A stretch of DNA of 64,000 bases from Xanthobacter autotrophicus Py2 (GCA_000017645.1 CP000782.1:186001-250000); one strand, 5' to 3'; shown: positions 34,737 through 44,087, counted from the first letter of the stretch. The notes: generated from the letters alone by a model not told the origin. Program-made: numbers and translations.

Positions 34737-37700
34737 GTGGCCATCATGTTCGTCAGGGCGCAGGTGATCAGCCGGGGGGCGGGACGCAGCATCGTCTCGG
34801 CCGCTGCCTATCGCCATCGCGCCCGGATGATGGACGAACAGGTCGGCACATCCTTCAGCTATCGGGGCGGAGCGTCCGAACTGGTGCATGAAGAGCTGGC
34901 GCTGCCGGACGACATCCCGGCCTGGCTCGAGGTAGCGATTGCCGGAAAGTCGGTAGCCGGGGCCAGCGAGGTGCTGTGGAATGCGGTCGACGTGTTCGAG
35001 AGGCGGGCGGACGCGCAGCTCGCCCGTGAGTTGATCATCGCGCTGCCGGAGGAGCTCAGCCGGGCCGAGAACATCGCGCTGATGCGCGAGTTCGTGCTGG
35101 ACAACTTCACATCGAAGGGCATGGTCGCCGACTGGGTCTATCACGACAAGGACGGCAACCCGCACGTCCATCTGATGACGATGCTGCGGCCGCTCGCGGC
35201 GGACGGCTTCGGTGGGAAGAAGGTCCCGGTGCTCGGGGAAGACGGACAGCCGCTCCGGGTGGTCACGCCCGATCGGCCCAATGGCAAGATTGTCTACAAG
35301 CTGTGGGCCGGCGACAAGGAAACCATGAAAGCGTGGAAGATCGCCTGGGCGGAAACCGCCAACCGGCATCTGGCGCTCGCCGGCCGTGAGGTCCGCCTCG
35401 ACGGACGCTCCTATGCCGAGCAGGGCCGCGACGGGATCGCGCAAAAACATCTGGGGCCGGAAAAAGCGGCGCTCGCCCGCAAGGGCGTCGAGATGTACTT
35501 CGCGCCGGCCGACCTCGCCCGGCGGCAGGAGATGGCCGATCGCCTTGCCGCCGATCCGGGCCTGCTCCTCCAGCAGCTCAGCAACGAACGGTCCACCTTT
35601 GATGAGCGCGATATGGCCCGCGCGCTCCATCGCTACGTCGATGATCCTGAGGATTTCGCCACGATCCGGGCCCGGCTGATGGCCTCGCCCGAGCTCGTCA
35701 CGCTGCGCCCGCAGAAGCTCGATCCCGAGACGGGGAAGGCGGCGGAGCCAGCGATCTTCACGACGCGCGAGATGCTGCGCGTCGAGCACGGTATGGCCGG
35801 TTCCGTGGATAACCTCGCGCAGCGCGACGGCTTCGGTGTTGCTGCGGCGCGTGTCGCCGCAGCGATAAAGAGCGTCGGGAGCGGGGCGCCCGACAGGCCG
35901 TTCAAGCTCGACGCGGAACAGGTCGATGCCGTCCGTCACGTCACGTCGGACTCGGCGATCGCGGCCGTCGTCGGTCTCGCCGGTACCGGCAAATCGACGC
36001 TGCTCGCCGCCGCACGCATCGCCTGGGAAAGCGACGGGCGCCGGGTTCTCGGCGCGGCGCTCGCCGGCAAGGCGGCAGAGGGCCTGGAGGACAGTTCCGG
36101 CATCACATCGCGCACGCTCGCGTCATGGGAACTGGCCTGGGCTGGCGAGCATGAACGCCTCGGGCGGGGCGACGTACTCGTCATCGACGAGGCCGGGATG
36201 GTGTCCTCGCAGCAGATGGCGCGGGTGCTGAAGATCGCCGAGGAGGCGCGGGCGAAGGTCGTTCTGGTGGGCGACGCCATGCAGCTCCAGCCGATCCAGG
36301 CCGGGGCCGCATTCCGGGCCATCGTGCAGCGGATCGGCTTTGCCGAGCTTGCCGGCGTCCGTCGCCAGCGGGAGGAATGGGCGCGCAATGCGTCCCGGCT
36401 GTTTGCGCGCGCCGAGGTCGAGACCGCCCTCGACGCCTATGCGCAGCATGGCCATATCATCGAGGCCGCGACACACGAGGCCGCCATCGGCCGGATCGTC
36501 ACCGACTGGACCGAGGCCCGGCGCACGCTCGCCGGCAAGACATCGGCCGAGGGCGATCCCCAACCCCTGCGTGGGGACGAACTGCTCGTCCTCGCCCATA
36601 CCAATGAGGACGTGAGGCGCCTCAACGATGCGCTGCGCAAGGTGCTGACCGACGACGGCGCGCTATCGGCGAGCCGCTCGTTCGCGACCGAACGGGGGAC
36701 GCGCGAGTTCGCCGTTGGCGATCGCATTATCTTCCTCGAGAATGCGCGGTTCGTGGAGCCGCGGGCCAAGCACCTCGGGCCGCAGCACGTCAAGAACGGC
36801 ATGCTCGGCACGGTGATGTCGAGCACCGACAAAAGCGGCCGGACACTCCTTGCGGTCCGCCTCGACAACGGGCGCGAGGTGGTCTTCGGCGAGGACACCT
36901 ATCGCAACGTCGACCACGGCTATGCCGCGACCATCCACAAGGCCCAGGGCGCGACCGTGGACCGCACCTTCGTGCTCGCCACGGGCATGATGGACCAGCA
37001 TCTGACCTATGTAGCGATGAGCCGTCACCGCGATCGGGCTGACCTCTATGCGGCCCAGGAAGACTTCGAGCCCCGTTCCGAATGGGGCCGGGTGGCGCGG
37101 GTCGATCACGCCGCCGGCGTCACGGGCGAGCTCGTCGAGACCGGTCGGGCGAAATTCCGTGAGGGCGCGGATGTCGCTCCGAGCCCCTATGCCGATGTCC
37201 GGACCGAGGATGGAGCGACACGGCGGCAGTGGGGCGTCAGCCTGCCCGCCGCGTTCGAGAAGGGTGGCGTGAGCGTGGGAGACACCATCACCTTGCGCAA
37301 GGACGGCGTCGAGACCATCACCGTGAGGATCCCGGTGACGGACGAGGAGACGGGTGAGAGGCGTCTTGAGGAGCGCCAGGTCGCGCGCAACGTCTGGACC
37401 GCGAAGCAGGTCGAAACCGCAGATGACCGCACAGAGCGCCTCGAACAGGAAAGCCATCGCCCGGGCCTCTTCAAGCAGCTGGTCGAGCGCCTGTCGCGAT
37501 CGGGGGCAAAGACCACCACGCTCGACTATGAAAGCGAGCCCTCATACCAGGCGCACGCCCGTGACTTCGCGCGGCTGCGCGGCATTGACCAGCTCGCCGA
37601 GGCCGCGGCCGGGATGGAGGAGGGGACGGCGCAGCGGTTGGCGTGGCTGGCCGAGAAGCGGGGCGAGCTGGGGAAGCTGTGGGAGCGGGCGAGCGTCGCG

Positions 37701-39353
37701 CTCGGCTTTGCGATCGCCCGCGAGCGCAGCGTCGTCTACAGCGACCAGCCTGTCGACATGCCGGCCCGGGAGCCCGCCGATGCGGGCCGCTACCTGCTGG
37801 CGCCGGTGTCGCGCTTTGCGCGATCGGTGGAAGAAGACGCGCGTCTGGCGCAGATCGCCTCGCCGGCGGTGAAGGAGCGGGAAGCGGCGCTGCGGCCGGT
37901 GCTGGAGCGGATCTACCGCGATCCCGAAGCGGCGATGACCAAGCTCCACGATCTGGCCTCCGCGTCGAAGACCGGTTCGCGGGCGCTCGGCGACGTCCTG
38001 GCGCGGAGCCCGGAGCAGCTCGGCCTCCTGCGCGGCAGCGCTGCCCTTGTCGACGGGGGGGCCGCGCGCCGCGAACGCGCCACGGCGCAGAAGGCTGTCA
38101 CGGAGGAGCTGGTGCCGCTCGCCCGCGCCCATGCCGTGGCGTTCAAGAGGAGCGCGGCTTCGTTCGAGATCCGGGAGGAGCGGCGGCGCGCCTCGATGAC
38201 GCTGTCGGTGCCCGCCCTCTCGGAAAGGGCGATGGCGCGGCTCGGCGAGATCGAGGCCGTGCGCGCGCACGGAGGGGCGGATGCCTATAAGACGGCCTTT
38301 GCCCTGGCCGCCGAGGATCGCGCGATCGTACAGGAGATCAAGGCGGCCAACGAAGCATTGACCGCGCGCTTTGGTTGGAGCGCCTTCACCGAGAAAACCG
38401 ACTCCGTCGCGGAGCGCAATATAGCTGATCGCCTGCCGGAGGACATGGACCTGCAGAAGCGGGCGGAGCTGAAAACCCTGTTTAAGTCGGTGCGCAGGTT
38501 CGCCGGCGCCCAACACCAGGCGGAGCGGCAGGATCGCTCGCGCATCGTCGCGCCGGCGCCCTATCAGTCCGACGCCGGGAACACCCTTCCGCCCATGCTT
38601 CCGGCGGTGACGGAATTCCGGCAGCCGGTGGAGGACGAGGCGCGGCAGCGGGCGCTGGACACTTCCCACTATCGGCAGCAGCGGGCCGCGCTTGGGGCGA
38701 TCGCATCGCGCATCTGGCGTGACCCGGCGGCCGCGGTCGGGAAGATCGAGGACCTCATCGTCAAAGGCTTCGCGGCGGAGCGCATCGCGGCCGCCATGTC
38801 CAATGCGCCCGATGCCTATGGCGCTGTGCGAGGCTCGGGCCGGATGATGGATCGGCTGCTCGCCACCGGCCGTGAGCGCAAGGAGGCCCTTGCCGCGCTC
38901 CCCGCCGCGGCGGCGGAGCTGCGGGCGCTCGGCTCAGCCTATGGCGGAGCGCTCGAGGCCGAGGTGAAGACGATCGCCGAGGAGCGACGGCTGATGGCGG
39001 TCGCCATCCCTGGCCTCTCGAGGCCGGCGCAGGAGGCCTTGGGGCGGCTGACCGCCGAGGCGAAGCAGAATACCCGCGGCCTGAACGCCATGGTCGGCGC
39101 GCTCGATCCGAAGATCCGCGAGGAGTTCGCGGCCGTGAGCCAGGCGCTTGATACGCGCTTCGGGCGCAATGCGATCGCGCGCGGCGAGAAGGATGCGGCC
39201 AACCGCGTGCCGCCGGCGCATCGGGAGGCCTTCGAGACAATGCGCGCCTCGCTGCGCGTGCTGCAGCAGTCGGTCCGGATCGACGCCGACGAGAAGATCC
39301 TCTCCGAGCGGCGGATACGGACGATCAACCAGGCCAGAGGGCTCACCAGGTAG
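34737..39353 (+). CDS. traA: Ti-type conjugative relaxase-helicase TraA
   Basis: The 1538-residue product has a MobA/MobL-type relaxase domain (VISRGAGRSIVSAAAYRHRA, with metal-binding His in NPHVHLM near residue 145) and an SF1 helicase domain (Walker A GLAGTGKST near 414, DEAGM, then TIHKAQGATVDRT and LTYVAMSRHRDRADLY). A long C-terminal region has two diverged repeats of ~200 residues around IASxxxxxREAALRPVLERIY. It nicks oriT, pilots the strand and unwinds it. The GTG at 34737 is chosen: GGAGGGAG lies 11 bases upstream, and relatives start MAI. At 1538 residues it is long for the family (about 1100), owing to the C-terminal extension. Confidence 0.92.
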   Translation: MAIMFVRAQVISRGAGRSIVSAAAYRHRARMMDEQVGTSFSYRGGASELVHEELALPDDIPAWLEVAIAGKSVAGASEVLWNAVDVFERRADAQLARELIIALPEELSRAENIALMREFVLDNFTSKGMVADWVYHDKDGNPHVHLMTMLRPLAADGFGGKKVPVLGEDGQPLRVVTPDRPNGKIVYKLWAGDKETMKAWKIAWAETANRHLALAGREVRLDGRSYAEQGRDGIAQKHLGPEKAALARKGVEMYFAPADLARRQEMADRLAADPGLLLQQLSNERSTFDERDMARALHRYVDDPEDFATIRARLMASPELVTLRPQKLDPETGKAAEPAIFTTREMLRVEHGMAGSVDNLAQRDGFGVAAARVAAAIKSVGSGAPDRPFKLDAEQVDAVRHVTSDSAIAAVVGLAGTGKSTLLAAARIAWESDGRRVLGAALAGKAAEGLEDSSGITSRTLASWELAWAGEHERLGRGDVLVIDEAGMVSSQQMARVLKIAEEARAKVVLVGDAMQLQPIQAGAAFRAIVQRIGFAELAGVRRQREEWARNASRLFARAEVETALDAYAQHGHIIEAATHEAAIGRIVTDWTEARRTLAGKTSAEGDPQPLRGDELLVLAHTNEDVRRLNDALRKVLTDDGALSASRSFATERGTREFAVGDRIIFLENARFVEPRAKHLGPQHVKNGMLGTVMSSTDKSGRTLLAVRLDNGREVVFGEDTYRNVDHGYAATIHKAQGATVDRTFVLATGMMDQHLTYVAMSRHRDRADLYAAQEDFEPRSEWGRVARVDHAAGVTGELVETGRAKFREGADVAPSPYADVRTEDGATRRQWGVSLPAAFEKGGVSVGDTITLRKDGVETITVRIPVTDEETGERRLEERQVARNVWTAKQVETADDRTERLEQESHRPGLFKQLVERLSRSGAKTTTLDYESEPSYQAHARDFARLRGIDQLAEAAAGMEEGTAQRLAWLAEKRGELGKLWERASVALGFAIARERSVVYSDQPVDMPAREPADAGRYLLAPVSRFARSVEEDARLAQIASPAVKEREAALRPVLERIYRDPEAAMTKLHDLASASKTGSRALGDVLARSPEQLGLLRGSAALVDGGAARRERATAQKAVTEELVPLARAHAVAFKRSAASFEIREERRRASMTLSVPALSERAMARLGEIEAVRAHGGADAYKTAFALAAEDRAIVQEIKAANEALTARFGWSAFTEKTDSVAERNIADRLPEDMDLQKRAELKTLFKSVRRFAGAQHQAERQDRSRIVAPAPYQSDAGNTLPPMLPAVTEFRQPVEDEARQRALDTSHYRQQRAALGAIASRIWRDPAAAVGKIEDLIVKGFAAERIAAAMSNAPDAYGAVRGSGRMMDRLLATGRERKEALAALPAAAAELRALGSAYGGALEAEVKTIAEERRLMAVAIPGLSRPAQEALGRLTAEAKQNTRGLNAMVGALDPKIREEFAAVSQALDTRFGRNAIARGEKDAANRVPPAHREAFETMRASLRVLQQSVRIDADEKILSERRIRTINQARGLTR

Positions 39354-39419
39354 AGAAGGAGAAGGCCATGGATGTAGAGACCTTTCACGAGGCGATCGGC
39401 CGCACCGAGATCTCGATCG

Positions 39420-39681
39420 AGATCCTCAACCCACGATGCCGGCTATCGGTGAAATCCGACAATCCCATGTGTCCAGGTTCGTGGACCTGCCGAAAAATGA
39501 CCTCCCGCTCCTCGCCACGGATGGCGCGCCATGAGCGGATGCGCCGCTCGAGTGTCCGGCGAATGCCCGCCCCAAGTTCGGGATGACGCCGGATCATCTC
39601 GTCGAAGATGGCGACGGATCGAAGGTCGGGTGCCGCTTGCAGGCCCGCGAGGCATTGCAGACGGAGTTCGCCAAGTTGCAT
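39420..39681 (-). pseudogene. IS21-family IstA transposase fragment
   Basis: The frame reads LQAAPDLRSVAIFDEMIRRH, PELGAGIRRTLERRIRSWRA, EEREVIFRQVHEPGHMGLSD FTD, a well-conserved internal piece of IstA that precedes the DDE core. Both ends are missing, so it is a relic. On the opposite strand, 39368 starts a short open frame (MDVETFHEAIGRTEISIEIL) that might be the head of a gene cut off by this relic. I do not call it. Confidence 0.7.
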
Positions 39682-39811
39682 CGCGCCAACAAGCGGTTAC
39701 GATTCCGGCAAGAGTGCGCTTCGAAGGCGCGCATCATCGAGAGAGGAGGGTTCCATCCGGAGAGTTGTCGATTGATCGGGAAGCTGACGAGCGGCGCGCG
39801 CCGGTCTCGCC

Positions 39812-40940
39812 TCACATTTTGATGGACGCGAAGAAGACCGCGAAGAGACCGTCCATGACGATGACGAGGAAGATCGCCTTCACCACGGAGGCCGTCGTGT
39901 GCTGGCCGAGGGATTCGGCGCTGCCGCCCACCTTCAGGCCTTCAAGGCAGGCCACGAGGCCGATTGCCGCGGCCATGAAGGGCGCCTTGTACATGCCCAC
40001 CTCGAACTGAGTGAGGTCGATGGCCTGCTTCAGGCGGTCGATGAAGACATTCGGGGTGATGCCGCCATAGAACCAGGCCACCAGGCCACCACCGATGAGC
40101 GCCGCCATCGAGCCCAGGAAGGTGAGCAACGGTAAGCCGATGATAAGCGCGAGAATGCGCGGCACCACCAGCACTTCGATGGGATCGAGGCCCATCACCT
40201 TGAGCGCATCCACCTCCTCGCGCATGCGCATGGAGCCGAGCTCTGCGGTGTAGGCACTACCTGAACGGCCGGCGATCATGATCGACACGATGAGCACGCC
40301 GAGCTCGCGAAGCACCAACACGCCCACCATGTCCACCACAAAGATGTCGGCGCCAAAACGGCGGAAGTGGAAGATGCTCTGCTGGGCGATGATGGAGCCG
40401 ACGAGGAAGGTGATGAGCAGGATAATCGGAACGGCACGAAAGCCCACCCGGTCGAGTTGGGCGACCGTGGAGGTGAAGCGGAATGACCGCGGCCGTACCG
40501 CCACCCGCCCCATGGCCGAAACCACCGCGCCGATGAAATTAAGCAGGTCGAGCCCATCCTTGGCGGTGTTGACCACCTCATGGCCCAATCGCTCCAGGAT
40601 GCCTTCGCTCCTCCGAGTCTGCGGATGCGGCCGGCTATCACTCCGCTCGAGTTCCTGCATGAGGCGCTGATAACGCGGGTCAAGACTGCTCACCTGCGGC
40701 ACGCTGCCTTCTTGCTCCCACGCCCCGCACAGCCGCTCGAGGAGAATCGCTCCGAACGTGTCCATGCGAGTGATACCCGAAAGGTTTACAGACACCACTT
40801 TGGCATCGGCATGGGCGGCGCAGACGGCATCCCACCTCCCGCTCAAGCACCTCGGCCTGTGCGGAGATCCATAACCCGTGCCCGGTCAGGATCAGTCGAT
40901 CGCCTTGGGTCTCGACGGAAATCAACTGGGTCTGCGGCAA
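39812..40940 (-). pseudogene. MlaE-type ABC permease with STAS domain, frameshifted
   Basis: From about codon 32 the frame to 39812 encodes a STAS-like part (AKVVSVNLSGITRMDTFGAI) and the MlaE/Ttg2B permease core (VGFRAVPIILLITFLVGSII, FGADIFVVDMVGVLVLRELG, MIAGRSGSAYTAELGSMRMR EEVDAL). The first ~30 residues (MPQTQLISVETQGDRLILTG, then AQAEVLERE) lie in another frame from 40940. The frames meet near 40830-40846. A single indel therefore separates start and body, unless it is a sequencing error. MlaE proteins move phospholipids between membranes. No mlaF/D partners are adjacent. 40941-41168 has no gene. Confidence 0.8.
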
Positions 40941-41168
40941 CGCGACGTCTCCAGCATTTTTCTCGCATCGGCACCGAAACCGAAGAGCGCATCAAACAGA
41001 TGTTCGCCCCTTCGAATTGCATCCGCCCCGCAAAGCGATGCCTCAACTGATGCAAAACTGCGCCGGCCGTTTTTCCATAGATGTCATCATGCCATTCTTT
41101 TGGTTTCTCATCCATGAAATAGTTCATTCGAATGAACTTATAAAGTCTGTCGCTCCACCGTCGCGAAA

Positions 41169-41635
41169 GTGGCGCGAAAGACGAAGGTCAATCATCGCAA
41201 CCTGACCGCTGCGGTCATAGACAGCCGGGACTTCCTGGCCGCCAAGCGCCGGGTCGAGATCGAGCCCCTGATGCCGGCCGGCGTGAAGGTCGCCTTCGCC
41301 GGCGGGCTCGACTGCAACGACTACCAGGCCATCTGGGACGTGCTCGACAAGGTGCATGCCAAGCATACCGACATGGTGCTGCTCCATGGCGGATCGACGA
41401 AGGGCGCGGAGTTCATCGCCTCGAGGTGGCCGATGCGCGCAAGGTGCCGCAAGTGTCCTTCAAGCCGGACTGGACGCGGCACGCCAAGGCGGCGCCGTTC
41501 AAGCGCAATGACGAATTGCTCAAGGCGCTGCCGATCGGCGTCGTGGTCTTCCCAGGCTCCGGGATCACCGACAACCTCGCCGACAAGGCGAAGGCGATGG
41601 GCATCCCGGTCTGGCGGTTCGGGGGCGGCGCGTGA
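41169..41635 (+). pseudogene. DUF2493/SLOG-family protein, frameshifted fragment
   Basis: The first frame gives MPAGVKVAFAGGLDCNDYQA, IWDVLDKVHAKHTDMVLLHG GSTKGAE, the DUF2493 (YpsA-related SLOG) nucleotide-binding motif. Near 41420 the frame changes, and ADARKVPQVSFKPDWTRHAK then AAPFKRNDELLKALPIGVVV, FPGSGITDNLADKAKAMGIP complete the domain. Plasmid relatives are usually about 300 residues with an N-terminal part that is absent here. It is thus truncated and frameshifted. The family may sense or hydrolyse nucleotide derivatives. Confidence 0.8.
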
Positions 41636-41652
41636 GCGTCGTTTCCCTTGAA

Positions 41653-41688
41653 ATCATGGGAAACATGGATATCATGGAAAGCATGGAT
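41653..41688 (+). promoter_or_regulatory. Tandem 18-bp operator repeats of Phd/PemK-like pair 2
   Basis: ATCATGG-GAAA-CATGGAT (41653-41670) is repeated directly as ATCATGG-AAAG-CATGGAT (41671-41688), 19 bp before the antitoxin start at 41708. Repeats like this are typical autorepression sites of Phd-type antitoxins. It differs from the palindrome of the paralogous pair at 26302. Confidence 0.6.
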
Positions 41689-41707
41689 ATTAGCGCGGAG
41701 GTTTCAC

Positions 41708-41968
41708 ATGCGCGCCTTCACCACCAATGACCTCAACAAGCAGGTCGGCGAAGTCACCGATGCCGCGGCGAAGTCGCCGATCGTCATCACGCGGTATCGC
41801 AAGCCCCGCTTCGTCATGATGAGTTACGAGCACTACCAGAAGATCAGGGGCGAAGGCGACCCCCGCCGCGCATACGCCGCCGGCGAGACGCCGGACGACG
41901 TCGCCGTGCTGTTCTCGGCCGAGCTCGACCGTCTGGCGAAGGGCGAAGGTTACGACGATGACCGATGA
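41708..41968 (+). CDS. Phd/YefM-type antitoxin 2
   Basis: The 86-residue product MRAFTTNDLNKQVGEVTDAA, AKSPIVITRYRKPRFVMMSY EHYQKI is a classic Phd/YefM N-terminal domain. The acidic tail (LFSAELDRLAKGEGYDDDR) should bind the toxin. The gene overlaps the next by 11 bases. An earlier in-frame start is excluded by the operator repeats and by GCGGAGG 7 bases before this ATG. Confidence 0.88.
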   Translation: MRAFTTNDLNKQVGEVTDAAAKSPIVITRYRKPRFVMMSYEHYQKIRGEGDPRRAYAAGETPDDVAVLFSAELDRLAKGEGYDDDR

Positions 41969-42377
41969 CCTGCGGCCAGGCACGATCATCCAGTATCCGT
42001 ACTTGTGGAAGTGGCAGCAGGAGCACGGCGAGACGGAAGGTCGAAAGGATCGACCCGTCTGTGTCATCCTTGCGGTGCGCGGATCCGACGGTCTGACCCA
42101 CCTTGCGCTCCTGGCGATTTCAAGCCGCCAGCCGGGCTCCGAGCAGGTTGCGATCGAAGTTCCCGAAATCGAATGCCGGCGCGGCGGGCTCAGCGATCTC
42201 AAGCGGGCCTGGATCACCGTCAGCGAGTACAATTACGATATCGTCGAGCGGTCCTTCTATCTCGATGCGGGCGAGCCCCTGCTGGGACGCTTCAGCCGCT
42301 CCTTCATGATGAAGCTTGCGAGCGCGGTATCTCCCCTCTTCCGGTCTGGACAGGCGCGCGTCGATCGCACTGACTAG
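41958..42377 (+). CDS. PemK/MazF-like candidate toxin 2
   Basis: The 139-residue product (MTDDLRPGTIIQYPYLWKWQ, GETEGRKDRPVCVILAVRGS, then VERSFYLDAGEPLLGRFSRS) is homologous to the protein at 26610. Shared blocks are I.YPYLW..Q, GETEGRKDRPV.V, and RSFYL....P.GRFS..F. Its place directly after a Phd antitoxin and the PGTI.QYPY...GRKDRPV arrangement recall MazF/PemK toxins. Activity is inferred. The 726 bp after it (42378-43103) have no gene. Confidence 0.72.
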   Translation: MTDDLRPGTIIQYPYLWKWQQEHGETEGRKDRPVCVILAVRGSDGLTHLALLAISSRQPGSEQVAIEVPEIECRRGGLSDLKRAWITVSEYNYDIVERSFYLDAGEPLLGRFSRSFMMKLASAVSPLFRSGQARVDRTD

Positions 42378-42844
42378 CCGGCTTTCCGGACTTGCCGAAA
42401 GGCTTCGGTGCCGGCCGAAAGGCGCGTCGGACTCTTCCGTCACTGCGTCTGCTGAGCGCCGGCCCCGCTTGTTTGTGGTCCCTGCTGCGGCTTTGTGGGG
42501 ATCGCGACGACCCTGTCGGGAATTGCCCTGTCACGTGGTGTGTTGTCCAGGATGCGGCCCGCGCGCTGGCGGGGGATCGACGTGAGGGTTCCTGCCGTTG
42601 GTGCTGGTCCGTGGTTCCGGCGGGCGTTGGCGCGGCGCGGCCGGCGCGATCGGCCGGAGCGGTGCAATTGTCCATCGCGGTGCGGGGGAGCGAAGGCGTC
42701 CTGAGCGGCAGCGACGAGGCGGCGGGCGAATGCTCCGGTGCTTGTCCTGCCTGGCGCGGGTGACGTGGCCCGGAGGGTGTCCCCTTTGGTCGGTGGCTAC
42801 GAAGCCCATCCCCTCCTCTTTGCCGCCTGTGTCCGGGTCTCGGC

Positions 42845-42965
42845 CGCCTAGTGCCGTCAACCCCGCTGGCCACCCCGCGATGCCGGCATCGCGGGGCCCC
42901 GACCGGGGGTTCCCCTGCGCTTCGCTGCGGTGACGACGGCGTCCGGCCCCTTCCTTGTGCAGCGG
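42845..42965 (+). promoter_or_regulatory. Hairpin-rich leader before the RES/Xre pair 2
   Basis: A perfect 12-bp palindrome, CCCCGCGATGCC-GGCATCGCGGGG (42873-42896), is flanked by GGCCA and CCCCGACC. Outer bases GCCGTC and GACGGC can pair around it. The form resembles motif C before DUF736 (24967-25104). It ends about 140 bp before the antitoxin start. The rest of 42378-43103 is non-coding. Confidence 0.4.
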
Positions 42966-43103
42966 CATGCGAGTATTCCGACGGCCCCGCCCATGCCTTT
43001 GAAATCCCTCGGGGACAATCCTGCTGAAGAAAGCTGCTCTTGCTCTCCGGCAATATGCCGCCTATATCTAAGGCACGTTGCCGTTGACTGCAAGGAGGCT
43101 CTC

Positions 43104-43541
43104 ATGTCGATTGCCATAGTCGTGGAGGTTGCCCGCAAGCTGGGAGGCCAGAGCGTGCTCGGCACGGTCGTGCGCTCGCAGGCCGACCTGGCTCTCGCCG
43201 TCCGCAACAGGCTTCCCCTGTCGGCTCTTCGTGGGCTCAGCCAGGCGGGCATGAGCGAGCAGGAGATCGAGAGATTCGTGATCCCGCAGCGCACCCGCCG
43301 CCATCGCGCCGACAAGCAGCAGCCGCTGACGGTCGATGAATCGGACCGGGCCGTGCGCCTCCTGCGCGTGCAGTCCCTGGCCGAGCAGACCTTTGGTGAT
43401 CAGGAGAAGGCCAACCGTTGGCTGCGCCGCCCGCTCACCGAGCTCGGCGGCGAGACGCCGCTCGTCGTGGCGCAGACCGAGGCCGGCGCGCGCGTGATCG
43501 AGACCATCCTCGGCAAGATCGCCTGGGGCGCGGCCGCCTGA
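43104..43541 (+). CDS. Xre/MbcA/ParS-type antitoxin 2
   Basis: The 145-residue product has an N-terminal helical region (LPLSALRGLSQAGMSEQEIE, FVIPQRTRRHRADKQQPLTV) and a C-terminal DUF2384 part (LRVQSLAEQTFGDQEKANRW, LRRPLTELGGETPLVVAQTE, AGARVIETILGKIAWGAAA). This is the textbook ParS/MbcA partner of a RES toxin. AAGGAGG lies 5 bases before the ATG. Its stop shares a base with the toxin start (TGATG). Confidence 0.92.
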   Translation: MSIAIVVEVARKLGGQSVLGTVVRSQADLALAVRNRLPLSALRGLSQAGMSEQEIERFVIPQRTRRHRADKQQPLTVDESDRAVRLLRVQSLAEQTFGDQEKANRWLRRPLTELGGETPLVVAQTEAGARVIETILGKIAWGAAA

Positions 43542-44002
43542 TGCGGCTCTGGCGCCTGTCGGGCCGGCAGCATGCGCAGGCGCTGGACGGCGGCTATGGC
43601 CTGCATTTCGACGGCCGCTGGAACACCGTGGGGCATGCCGTCACCTATTGCGCGACGTCGCCCGCGCTCTGCGTCCTCGAAAAGCTGGTCCATGTGGAGG
43701 ATCCCGCGCTCCTGCCGGAGCTGGTCATGGTCACCTATGAGATCCCCGACACTGTCGAAATTGAAGACGTACCGTTGGAAGGTCTCCCGACCGATTGGCG
43801 GCGGCACGAGGCCTGGAGTCAGGAGAGGGGCGATACCTGGCATGAGGCGCGCGCCTCCTTGCTGCTGCGCGTTCCCTCGGCGATCGTACCGATCGTCGGC
43901 TCTCCCGACCTGAACGTGCTGATCAACCACCGCCATCCGGCTGCGGCCGAAGTTCGCATCATCGGCGAGGTGCCCTTCTCGCTCGATCCCCGGTTGTTCT
44001 GA
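43541..44002 (+). CDS. RES-domain toxin 2
   Basis: The 153-residue product has the compact RES domain: MRLWRLSGRQHAQALDGGYG, LHFDGRWNTVGHAVTYCATS, LCVLEKLVHVEDPALLPELV and a late PDLNVLINHRHPAAAEV, including the conserved R, GRWN and E. Members of this subgroup break down NAD+ or modify a synthetase (family knowledge). It is coupled to its antitoxin. It ends 15 bp before copy 2 of the 41-bp repeat (44017-44057). Confidence 0.92.
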   Translation: MRLWRLSGRQHAQALDGGYGLHFDGRWNTVGHAVTYCATSPALCVLEKLVHVEDPALLPELVMVTYEIPDTVEIEDVPLEGLPTDWRRHEAWSQERGDTWHEARASLLLRVPSAIVPIVGSPDLNVLINHRHPAAAEVRIIGEVPFSLDPRLF

Positions 44003-44016
44003 GGCGAGAAGGGAAG

Positions 44017-44057
44017 GGCGTCGCCCTGCGGGCCGGGCTGTTGGCTGCGCTGAAGCC
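44017..44057. repeat. 41-bp dispersed hairpin repeat, copy 2
   Basis: It matches 849-889 at 37 of 41 positions, and the four differences avoid the short stem. It lies between the RES toxin stop and an IS110 remnant. Confidence 0.6.
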
Positions 44058-44087
44058 AGCAAGCCGTCTTCATCCCAAAGGCTTCCA

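Noticed and set aside
39368..39586. Short plus-strand frame starting MDVETFHEAIGRTEISIEIL after traA
   Set aside because: Only the first ~25 codons look gene-like. The rest is antisense to the IstA relic.
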